Made by a program: the position numbers and the translations under genes. This document shows, piece after piece, positions 17,840 to 26,206 of a stretch of 64,000 nt of DNA. The stretch covers positions 1 to 64,000 of the forward strand of contig JBMNOE010000014.1 in the NCBI GenBank assembly GCA_050942895.1, in the 5' to 3' direction. The DNA comes from JBNRMR01 sp050942895. GTDB lineage: Bacteria > Bacillota > Clostridia > Christensenellales > UBA1750. The first letter of the stretch is position 1, and every line of letters begins with the position of its first letter. Below the pieces are notes generated by a model. That model was given only the letters and a program-made list of their open reading frames with translations. It was not told the origin of the DNA and did not search any database.

Positions 17840-19355
17840 AACTTTCTCCCATCTCGACAAGCTTGTTGATGCCGTTTATATATGCCAAAATGCTCGCTTC
17901 CATCACGTCCACGGAAAGGCCCCTTCCGGTGACCACATGCTTTCCCGACCGCAGTTTTACCACCACTTCGCCCAAGGCATCCTCGCCGCCGGAGATGGAA
18001 TGGATTGAATAATCGTCCAGCTTGTGCTCGGGCGCTTCCACCAGTTTGTCAACGGCGTTGAATGCTGCGTTGACAGGGCCGTCGCCCAGGGCCACATCCT
18101 CCAAAATTTCCTCGCCCTTTTCAAGCTGAATGACGCAGGTGGCCTTGCCATTGGTGCCGGAGCGAAGGTCAAACTGAACCAGATTGTAAACCCCGCCGCC
18201 ATTTGAGATCTTGCTGCTGATTATGGCCTCTATGTCACTGTCGCTGACGGTCTTTTTGCGGTCGCACAGAACCTTGAATTCTTCGAAGAACTTGTTTATC
18301 TGATCATCGGTGAGTGTGTAGCCCAGTTCCTTCACTCTGTCGGAGAAGGCGTGCCTGCCGCTATGCTTGCCCAGAACCATTGTGTTGGTCGCAAGGCCGA
18401 TTGACTCGGGCGTCATTATCTCGTAGGTGGTGCGCTCGGCCATGACCCCATGCTGATGGATTCCGCTTTCGTGGGCGAAGGCATTTGCGCCGACGATGGC
18501 CTTATTTATCGGCGCGGGTATGCCGATGATGCCGTAAAGGAGCCTGCTTGCGCGGTAAAGCTGGGTGGAGTCCACCCTTGTGGAGGCGTTAAAGTGATCG
18601 CGCCTTGTGTTTATCGCCATGACGATCTCCTCCAAGGCGGCGTTGCCCGCCCGCTCTCCCAGGCCGTTGATCGTGCATTCAATCTGGCCTGCACCGGCCT
18701 CGATGGCGGCCAGCGAGTTGGCCACGGCCATGCCCAGATCATTATGGCAGTGAACTGAAAAGACAGCCTTGTCTGAGTTAGGGGTGTTGCTTCTCAGGTA
18801 TGAGATCAGCTCCGCCATTTTTTCCGGCACTGTGTAGCCAACGGTATCGGGGATGTTGATGTAGCCGGCGCCGTTTTTGATGGCCGTATCCACTATCTTC
18901 ACAAGGAAATCCCAGTCGCTCCTCGTGGCGTCCTCCGCAGAGAACTCGACATCAGGGCATTTGCTCCTGGCATATCTGACCGTTTCAGCCGTGCGCTCAA
19001 GCACCTGCTCGGGGGTCATCCTGAGCTTATAGTGCATGTGGACGGGAGAGGTGGATATGAAGGTGTGAATCATCGGCGCCTGGGCGTGCTTCACCGCATC
19101 ATAGGCGGCGTCGATATCCTTTTTGAGGGCGCGTGCAAGGGAAGCGACCATGCAGTCCTTGACTGTGGCGGCGACTTGGCTGACGGACTCGAAATCGCCG
19201 GGGGATGATATGGCAAAGCCTGCCTCAATTACGTCCACCTTCAGGCGCTCTAGCTGCTTTGCTACCTCCAGCTTTTCCCGCAGGTTCATGCTGCAGCCGG
19301 GGGATTGCTCACCATCGCGCAGCGTCGTGTCAAAGATGCGAATCTTTCTTTCCAT
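17787..19355 (-). CDS. leuA: 2-isopropylmalate synthase
   Basis: A 522-residue LeuA, the committed step of leucine synthesis (acetyl-CoA plus 2-ketoisovalerate). FDTTLRDGEQSPGCSMN, FSAEDATRSDWDFL, the metal motif HCHNDLGMAVANS and GLGERAGNAALEE define the catalytic barrel; GANAFAHESGIHQHG is typical. The C-terminal allosteric domain (about 385-500) is full length, so leucine feedback is expected. AAGGAGG precedes the ATG. Overlaps cimA by 53 bases. Confidence 0.95.
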   Translation of the reverse strand: MERKIRIFDTTLRDGEQSPGCSMNLREKLEVAKQLERLKVDVIEAGFAISSPGDFESVSQVAATVKDCMVASLARALKKDIDAAYDAVKHAQAPMIHTFISTSPVHMHYKLRMTPEQVLERTAETVRYARSKCPDVEFSAEDATRSDWDFLVKIVDTAIKNGAGYINIPDTVGYTVPEKMAELISYLRSNTPNSDKAVFSVHCHNDLGMAVANSLAAIEAGAGQIECTINGLGERAGNAALEEIVMAINTRRDHFNASTRVDSTQLYRASRLLYGIIGIPAPINKAIVGANAFAHESGIHQHGVMAERTTYEIMTPESIGLATNTMVLGKHSGRHAFSDRVKELGYTLTDDQINKFFEEFKVLCDRKKTVSDSDIEAIISSKISNGGGVYNLVQFDLRSGTNGKATCVIQLEKGEEILEDVALGDGPVNAAFNAVDKLVEAPEHKLDDYSIHSISGGEDALGEVVVKLRSGKHVVTGRGLSVDVMEASILAYINGINKLVEMGESYDENFSEYEQYEKTRNT

Positions 19356-19407
19356 TATTGCGTCCTCCTTTCCGGTTTTCTTTTTTCTTCATTGCTATTA
19401 AATTAAA

Positions 19408-21058
19408 TTATTCGATGATTGCGCCTTTATCGGCCGATGAAACCAGCCTTGCATAGCGCTTAAGATAGCCTGTAAGTTCCTTTTCCCGGCGATAATCGGT
19501 GTCTTTTACCCGCTGCGCCATTTCCTCTTGCGGCACCAGCAGGTCCAGCCTATAACTGGGGATATCTATAGACACCATATCCCCCTCTTTTACATAGGCG
19601 ATGGGGCCGCCCAAGTTGGCTTCCGGGGAAATATGGCCGATGGCAGCGCCCCTTGTTGCCCCTGAGAACCTGCCGTCGGTGATGAGGGCCACTTCCTTGT
19701 CAAGGCCCATCCCTGCGATGGCCGATGTGGGGGAGAGCATCTCCCTCATTCCCGGGCCGCCGGCGGGGCCTTCGTACCTTATGACGATAACATCTCCGGG
19801 GGCTATTTTGCCGGACATGATGGCGTCGATAGCTTTTTCCTCGCCGTCAAACACCCGCGCCGGGCCTTTATGCACCTGCATATTGGGGTCGACTGCGCTT
19901 CTTTTGACCACCGCGCCCTTTGGCGCAAGAGAGCCGAAAAGCACAGCGATGCCGCCGGTTTTTGAGTAAGAATCGCTCACAGGGCGGATGACTTCGCGGT
20001 TATAAACCTTCGCCGAGGCCAGATTTTCCGCCACAGTTTTGCCGGTGACGCTCTTGAGGGAGCCGTCGATAAGCCCTGCGTCCAAGAGCTGCTTCATCAC
20101 AGCGTAGACTCCGCCCGCATTATCCAGATCCTGCATGTGGTGATGCCCCGCCGGAGCCAGCTTGCAGAGGTTCGGTATCTTTGCGTTGATCTCGTTTATC
20201 CGCTCGAGGGAAAGCTTAACCCCTGCTTCATGGGCAATGGCCGGCAGGTGGAGGATTGTGTTGGTGGAGCAGCCCAGAGCCATATCCACACAGAGGGCGT
20301 TTTCAAATGCCGCCGGAGTCATGATGTCAAGGGCGCGGATGTTTTTCTCCCAAAGCTCCATCACCTTCGCGCCGGCAGCTCTGGCCAGGCGTATCCTCCT
20401 TGCAAACGCAGCGGGGATTGTGCCGTTTCCCGGCAGCGCCAGGCCGATGGCTTCGCTCAGGCAGTTCATTGAGTTTGCTGTGAACATTCCCGAGCAGGAG
20501 CCGCAGCCGGGGCAGGCGTTTTCCTCGAAATAGTCAAGTTCATCCTGGCTGATCTTGCCCGCCGATATGGCTCCCACAGCCTCAAAAACGCTGTTCAAAT
20601 CCATGTCCCGGCCGTCTCTTCCGGTGAGGGAAAGCATCGGCCCGCCTGAAACGAACAGGCAGGGGAGGTTCAGCCTTGCAGCCGCCATCAGCATACCGGG
20701 GACGACCTTGTCGCAGTTGGGGATGAACACCAGGGCGTCAAAACCGTGAGCCTTCACCATGCATTCAACCGTATCGGCGATCAGCTCCCTTGATGCAAGG
20801 GAATACCTCATGCCCTCGTGGCCCATGGCGATACCGTCGCAAACGGCGATTGTGTTGAACTCAAAAGGGGTGCCGCCCGCCGCCAGAATGCCGTCCCTCA
20901 CCGCCCTTGCGATCTGGTTTAGATGAACATGGCCGGGAACAACATCTGTGAATGAATTCACTATGCCGATAAAGGGCTTTTTGATCTGTTCATCGCTTAT
21001 GCCCAGTGCCTTTAAGAGCGACCGGTGGGGAGCCCTTGCGATTCCTTCTTTAACTGAA

Positions 21059-21069
<11 letters not shown>
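19408..21069 (-). CDS. ilvD: Dihydroxy-acid dehydratase
   Basis: A 553-residue IlvD, dehydrating 2,3-dihydroxy acids to the keto acids of Val/Leu and Ile. Fe-S cysteines are visible in PNCDKVVPGMLMA and CPGCGSCSGMFTANSMNCL. DNAGGVYAVMKQLL and DGRFSGATRGAAIGH are conserved. It lies 52 bases upstream of leuA, and its start overlaps the end of ilvC by 11 bases. Confidence 0.96.
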
Positions 21070-22066
<997 letters not shown>

Positions 22067-22113
22067 GATATTTTCCTCCAATTTTTTATTATAAATTTTA
22101 AACGGTTAACAGC

Positions 22114-22617
22114 TTAGTCTTTTTTTAGGCAGTATGTGGACCTGCCGATGGCCGTCGGCCCTGTGCGGGTCATCTCGATTATGCCATGGGGCTTGTAATA
22201 CTCCAAAAACGCCGTGAGCTTGCCGGGATCTCCAGTGATTTCTATCAAAACAGAGTCCGGCGAGAGATCGATGACATTTGCCCTAAAGGTTTTCGCCGCC
22301 TCAACAAGCTCTGAGAGCTTCCCCTGGTCAAGCCTTACCTTTATTATGAGCAGCTCCCGCAGCACGGTCTGGTAGTCCTTCATAAGTTGAATGACCTTCA
22401 CATCCTCCAGCTTGGCAAGCTGCTTGACCATTTGCTCCTTCGTGTAGTCATCGCCCGGGGCGACGATGGTCATCCGCGAGAAACCCGGGTCATCAGTTAC
22501 TCCAACGGTCAGGCTGTCGATGTTGAAGCCCCGCCTGGCGAAAAGGCCTGATATCCTTGTGAGGACGCCGAAGTGGTTTGCAACCAGGAGCGATAAAACA
22601 AATTGCTGATTTTCCAT
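22114..22617 (-). CDS. ilvN: Acetolactate synthase small (regulatory) subunit
   Basis: A 167-residue IlvN/IlvH protein with an N-terminal ACT domain (VANHFGVLTRISGLFARRGFNIDSL) and a second ACT-like domain (about 80-160). It binds valine and controls the catalytic subunit encoded just upstream. AAAGGAG precedes the ATG. It lies 22 bases after ilvB. Confidence 0.94.
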   Translation of the reverse strand: MENQQFVLSLLVANHFGVLTRISGLFARRGFNIDSLTVGVTDDPGFSRMTIVAPGDDYTKEQMVKQLAKLEDVKVIQLMKDYQTVLRELLIIKVRLDQGKLSELVEAAKTFRANVIDLSPDSVLIEITGDPGKLTAFLEYYKPHGIIEMTRTGPTAIGRSTYCLKKD

Positions 22618-22639
22618 CGATGATCTCCTTTCGTTTTCC

Positions 22640-24310
22640 TTAAGGCGAGGTGAGTATGATATCGTCGATTCCCTTGCCGGAGGGGATCATGGGCAGAACC
22701 TGCTGGTCGCTGCTTATAACGCAGTCGATAAGGTATGGGGTTTTGAGGCTGAAGGCCTCCCGGACGCAAGCGTCGAACTCAGCGGGGGTAAAGGCCCTGC
22801 CGCCCTTTGCGCCGAAGCTCTCGGCCAGCTTCACATAGTCGGTCTTGCGCTCAAGGGTCGTGTGGGAGTAGCGGCCGTCGAAGAAGAGCTTTTGCCACTG
22901 GCGTACCATCCCCAAAGCGCCATTGTTTATGACGACCACTATCAGCGGCAGCTCATTTGAAACTGCGGTGGCCATTTCGTTGAGATTCATGTGGAAGCTG
23001 CCGTCGCTGGTGAAAAGGACTGTGCGCCTTTTGCCGTTTGCGGTTGATGCCCCTATGGCGGCGCCCATGCCGAAGCCCATTGCGCCCAGGCCGCCGCTGG
23101 TCATGAATGTTCGTGGCCGGCGGAAGCGGTAGTACAAAGTGGTCCACATCTGGTGCTGGCCAACGTCCGTGGAGATGATATCCTCCGGCGCCATCAGCGC
23201 ATTCACGCCCTCGATGATATGCTGGGGTGTCAGCTCATCCTTCGCCATATCGATGCTGTTAAAGGGGCTTTCCTTAAGCTCTGCCATGCGGCCCATCCAC
23301 TCCGGGCGCTCGGCCTGCTCAAGGTTTTCAAGGAGGGTTGAAAGCACCTGTTTTATGTTGCCCACAACGCTCTTGCCAACGGTGATATTCTTGCTGATCT
23401 CCGCCGGATCGATGTCGATGTGCAGTATTGTCCTGCCTTTGGAGAACTTTTCCTTGTCTCCGGTGGCCCTGTCGGAAAAGCGGGTTCCTACGGCGATGAG
23501 CAGATCGCATTCGTTCAGCGCCTTGGTGGAGGCATATCTCCCGTGCATACCCATCATGCCCAAAAAGCGCGGGTTTTCGCTGTTTACGGCTGAAAGGCCC
23601 ATCATGCTGCTGCCTATCGGAGCGTCGATCTTGTCTGCGAAGGCCGCCAGCTCTTTTTCAGCGCCGGATATAACAACGCCTCCGCCGCAGTATACATAAG
23701 GCCTTTTCGCGGCTTTGATCACCGCCACGGCGGCATCGATGTCGCTCTTTGAAGCTTCAGGGTCAGGGCGGCGTGGGCTTTTTCCGCAGGGGGTATATTC
23801 GCAAAAGTCAAGCTGAACATCCTTTGGAATATCCACAAGAACGGGGCCGGGTCTGCCGGAGATGGCCACCTGAAAGGCTTCGCGAAGAATTTCCGCCAAG
23901 GCTCCAACATCCTTGACGATGTAGTTATGCTTGGTCACAGGCATTGTGACGCCGGCGATGTCCACCTCCTGGAAGCTATCGCGGCCCAGCATGTTCACAG
24001 GAACGTTGCCTGTGATGGCCACAAGGGGGCTGCTGTCAAAATACGCACAGGCGATTCCCGTCACAAGGTTTGTGGCGCCCGGGCCGGAAGTGGCGATTAC
24101 AACGCCGGGCTTTCCGGTGGAGCGGGCGTAGCCGTCGGCGGCGTGGGCCGCGCCCTGCTCGTGGCAGGTGATGTGGTGGGTGATCCTGTGGCTGTTTTTG
24201 TAAAGCTCGTCGTAGATGTTGATGACATACCCGCCGGGATAGCCAAAAACAGTGTCCACATCCTGCTCCCTCAACACTTCGATGATAATTTGCGCGCCGG
24301 TTAACATCAT
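22640..24310 (-). CDS. ilvB: Acetolactate synthase large subunit
   Basis: A 556-residue thiamine-diphosphate enzyme joining two pyruvates, or pyruvate and 2-ketobutyrate. Catalytic Glu in CHEQGAAHAADGYAR (about residue 50), TSGPGATN, FAD-type central domain, and the ThDP/Mg motif GDGSFHMNLNE-like (TSDGSFHMNLNEMAT ... INNGALGMVRQWQ). First structural gene of the nine-gene ilv-leu operon, read through the attenuator at 24401-24442. GGAGG precedes the ATG; a second ATG is the next codon. Confidence 0.95.
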   Translation of the reverse strand: MMLTGAQIIIEVLREQDVDTVFGYPGGYVINIYDELYKNSHRITHHITCHEQGAAHAADGYARSTGKPGVVIATSGPGATNLVTGIACAYFDSSPLVAITGNVPVNMLGRDSFQEVDIAGVTMPVTKHNYIVKDVGALAEILREAFQVAISGRPGPVLVDIPKDVQLDFCEYTPCGKSPRRPDPEASKSDIDAAVAVIKAAKRPYVYCGGGVVISGAEKELAAFADKIDAPIGSSMMGLSAVNSENPRFLGMMGMHGRYASTKALNECDLLIAVGTRFSDRATGDKEKFSKGRTILHIDIDPAEISKNITVGKSVVGNIKQVLSTLLENLEQAERPEWMGRMAELKESPFNSIDMAKDELTPQHIIEGVNALMAPEDIISTDVGQHQMWTTLYYRFRRPRTFMTSGGLGAMGFGMGAAIGASTANGKRRTVLFTSDGSFHMNLNEMATAVSNELPLIVVVINNGALGMVRQWQKLFFDGRYSHTTLERKTDYVKLAESFGAKGGRAFTPAEFDACVREAFSLKTPYLIDCVISSDQQVLPMIPSGKGIDDIILTSP

Positions 24311-24400
24311 TTTTCATCGCCTCCGTTTTTGCATAGTCCGTTTTACTGTCTTTTTCTCTGCCTTTTCTTTATCCGCCTTAAGCCTTTCAGTGAAAATGGC

Positions 24401-24442
24401 TGAAAATAAAAAATCCTTGCAGCGATTCCACTGCAAGGATTT
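24401..24442 (-). terminator. Attenuator of the ilv-leu operon
   Basis: On the minus strand a 12-bp perfect stem (AAATCCTTGCAG, 24442-24431, with CTGCAAGGATTT, 24422-24411) and an 8-base loop are followed by a T-rich run. It lies 23 bases after the leader-peptide stop and 91 bases before ilvB, so it must be read through for operon expression. AGGGTTTT just after the leader stop (24460-24453) can pair with AAAATCCT (24443-24436), an alternative hairpin that would break the terminator stem. Confidence 0.85.
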
Positions 24443-24465
24443 TGTATACCTAAAAACCCTGACTT

Positions 24466-24567
24466 TTATGCAGCTAACCACTTATAAGCACGACCGAAAC
24501 CCCGAACTACTAGTAGTAGTCCGAGGACGATAATGCCGATAATGTTGATGCTGAACAATGTTGTCAT
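24466..24567 (-). CDS. Branched-chain leader peptide of the ilv-leu operon
   Basis: A 33-codon ORF (ATG 24567, TAA 24466) too short for ordinary gene calling. Residues 9-21 read IIGIIVLGLLLVV: eleven of thirteen codons are Ile, Val or Leu, including three consecutive CTA leucine codons. The rest is less biased (MTTLFSIN at the start; RGFGRAYKWLAA at the end). A modest AGGA site lies upstream. It sits between a good promoter and the attenuator, in the position of leader peptides such as IlvL. Function as a ribosome-stalling sensor of Ile/Val/Leu-tRNA is inferred. A hydrophobic membrane microprotein is the alternative reading. Confidence 0.82.
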   Translation of the reverse strand: MTTLFSINIIGIIVLGLLLVVRGFGRAYKWLAA

Positions 24568-24606
24568 AATATTTAATCCTAAAATCCCTTATGATAAGTT
24601 TTGACA

Positions 24607-24635
24607 AAGATAACATATATTAAAATGATTGTCAA
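24607..24635 (-). promoter_or_regulatory. Promoter of the ilv-leu operon
   Basis: On the minus strand: perfect TTGACA (24635-24630), a 17-base spacer, and TATCTT (24612-24607) with an upstream TG (extended -10). The expected start lies about 30 bases before the leader-peptide ATG. Confidence 0.78.
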
Positions 24636-24775
24636 CAGATATAATGTAAAATTCATTGAAAAACTTTTCATGCTTCTAAAAACTGATATATATTATGCGG
24701 ATAAGGTGGGGTTATGCCACAAACACTATGGACAGGCGGCAAAATGCGCTGTGTGACAAAGTTACATAAGGAGTA

Positions 24776-24803
24776 TTGACATGTAATGATTTTCTGATAT
24801 ACT
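24776..24803 (+). promoter_or_regulatory. Promoter of sod
   Basis: Perfect TTGACA (24776-24781), a 16-base spacer and TATACT (24798-24803). Transcription would give a leader of about 110 bases. Confidence 0.72.
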
Positions 24804-24816
24804 TAAGTCAAAGTTG

Positions 24817-24832
24817 GTTAGCCAAGGCTAAC
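24817..24832 (+). promoter_or_regulatory. Palindromic operator candidate at sod
   Basis: GTTAGCC-AA-GGCTAAC is a perfect 7-bp inverted repeat just downstream of the predicted start site of sod, where a bound repressor would block transcription. The TTAG/CTAA composition recalls DtxR/IdeR-type metal-repressor sites, but the half-site spacing is not identical; assignment is inference. Confidence 0.55.
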
Positions 24833-24920
24833 TTAATATAGAAAGAGTAAAAGACAATCGAACCGCAGGTCGTAAGTATTGATAATTGATAGAGGATTTT
24901 CCTGAAAGGAGGAAAAACAA

Positions 24921-25541
24921 ATGTTCAAACAGATACAGCTTCCATATTCCTATGATGCGCTTGAGCCGCATATCGATGCTCTAACTATGGAAACTCATTA
25001 CAGCAAGCACCACGCCGCTTACACGAACAATCTGAACGACGCCGTTCAGAAGGCCGCTGTGGCCGGTAAGGATATCGTAGAACTGCTTTCATCACTGGAC
25101 AGCGTTTCCGACGAGGCTTTAAGAAAGGCCATCCGCAACAACGGCGGCGGCTTTTATAATCACAACCTATACTTCACCACCATGGGCCCCTCCGGTGGCG
25201 GCCAGCCCCAGGGCGCTTTCGCCGGGCTTTTAGACAAGAACTTCGGCAGCTTCCAAGCCTTCCAGGACGAGCTAAGCCGTCTTGCGATGGGGCAGTTCGG
25301 CTCAGGCTGGGCATGGCTTTCCGCCGCGAAGGACGGCAAGCTTGCGCTTTCATCCAGCCCCAACCAGGATAACCCGCTGATGGAGGGCAAGGGCTTCACG
25401 CCGGTTCTGGGCATAGACGTTTGGGAACATGCCTATTACCTGAAGTATAAAAATCTGCGCGCAGACTATGTTAAGGCATTCTTCAACGTGGTGGACTGGA
25501 AGGCAGTGGCCGAAAACTACGATAAAGTCGTAAGCCTTTAG
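24921..25541 (+). CDS. sodA: Superoxide dismutase, Fe/Mn family
   Basis: A 206-residue SOD converting superoxide to H2O2 and O2, cytoplasmic. The four metal ligands are in place: His26 (METHYSKHH), a second His in GGFYNHNLYF, Asp166 and His170 in DVWEHAYYL. Sequence alone does not settle Fe versus Mn. GAAAGGAGGAAA precedes the ATG. Its own promoter and a palindromic operator lie upstream; dps follows 94 bases downstream, forming a small oxidative-stress locus. Confidence 0.95.
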   Translation: MFKQIQLPYSYDALEPHIDALTMETHYSKHHAAYTNNLNDAVQKAAVAGKDIVELLSSLDSVSDEALRKAIRNNGGGFYNHNLYFTTMGPSGGGQPQGAFAGLLDKNFGSFQAFQDELSRLAMGQFGSGWAWLSAAKDGKLALSSSPNQDNPLMEGKGFTPVLGIDVWEHAYYLKYKNLRADYVKAFFNVVDWKAVAENYDKVVSL

Positions 25542-25570
25542 GCGCATAGAACAGTGAAAACAATATGAGA

Positions 25571-25592
25571 AAACGGATTATTTGCTCCGTTT
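25571..25592 (+). promoter_or_regulatory. Inverted repeat between sod and dps
   Basis: AAACGGA (25571-25577) and TCCGTTT (25586-25592) form a 7-bp hairpin with 8-base loop but no T-run follows. It could be a weak transcript-end signal, an mRNA-processing hairpin, or an operator of dps. Confidence 0.4.
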
Positions 25593-25635
25593 AGGATATA
25601 CTTATCACATGGGATAATCACACGGGAGGTTATTT

Positions 25636-26076
25636 ATGAGCAATGCACTACATGAAAAGCTAAACGAATACCTGGCTAATCAGCAGGTAGCCTATATAAA
25701 ACTGCACAACCTACACTGGTATGTGACCGGACGGAGCTTCTTCACCCTCCACGCTAAGCTGGAGGAACTCTATGACCAGACTGCTCAGATCATCGACGAT
25801 GTGGCCGAGAGACTTCTCGCCCTGGGCGGATCGCCTGTAGCCAGCGTCAAAAGGGCGCTTGAGCTGACCTCCGTGAGAGAGCTGGAAGATAAACCCATTT
25901 CCTCAGGAGATGCCGTGAAGGCTCTGGTATCCGATGTGGAGTATTGGATAAGGGACACGAAGGCCGTCGTAGAGTTGGCCGAGGAGGGTGGAGACGGAGC
26001 CACCGCCGACCAGTTCAACGGATATCTTGGAGAATATCAGAAACTTTTGTGGATGCTGAAGGCATATTCTGCCTGA
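25636..26076 (+). CDS. dps: Dps-family ferritin-like protein
   Basis: A 146-residue four-helix protein of the Dps family. The ferroxidase-site pattern is clear: HNLHWYVTG with H at about 27, then LHAKLEELYDQTAQIIDDVAERLLALGG with conserved E/D positions. Dps dodecamers oxidise ferrous iron with H2O2 and protect DNA. The N-terminal extension is short, lacking the Lys-rich DNA-binding tail of E. coli Dps. GGGAGG lies before the ATG. Encoded after sod and followed by a strong terminator. Confidence 0.92.
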   Translation: MSNALHEKLNEYLANQQVAYIKLHNLHWYVTGRSFFTLHAKLEELYDQTAQIIDDVAERLLALGGSPVASVKRALELTSVRELEDKPISSGDAVKALVSDVEYWIRDTKAVVELAEEGGDGATADQFNGYLGEYQKLLWMLKAYSA

Positions 26077-26159
26077 TTATTAAAGGCTTAATGCATAAAC
26101 TTGATACCATCCAAGCTCAAACATAAACACTCGCACAAAACATAGATAGAAAAAATGTA

Positions 26160-26196
26160 CAAAAAGAACGCTGTGGAGACACGGCGTTCTTTTTGC
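26160..26196. terminator. Bidirectional terminator between dps and AraC regulator
   Basis: A 12-bp stem with one mismatch (AAGAACGCTGTG with CACGGCGTTCTT, GAGA loop) is flanked by A- and T-runs, between convergent genes. Confidence 0.85.
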
Positions 26197-26206
26197 TTCT
26201 TTTTCT

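Noticed and set aside
24466..24567. T-box riboswitch before ilvB
   Set aside because: No GGGTGG-ACCGCGG-type T-box sequence or specifier stem was found between the promoter and ilvB; the leader instead has a peptide ORF and an attenuator.
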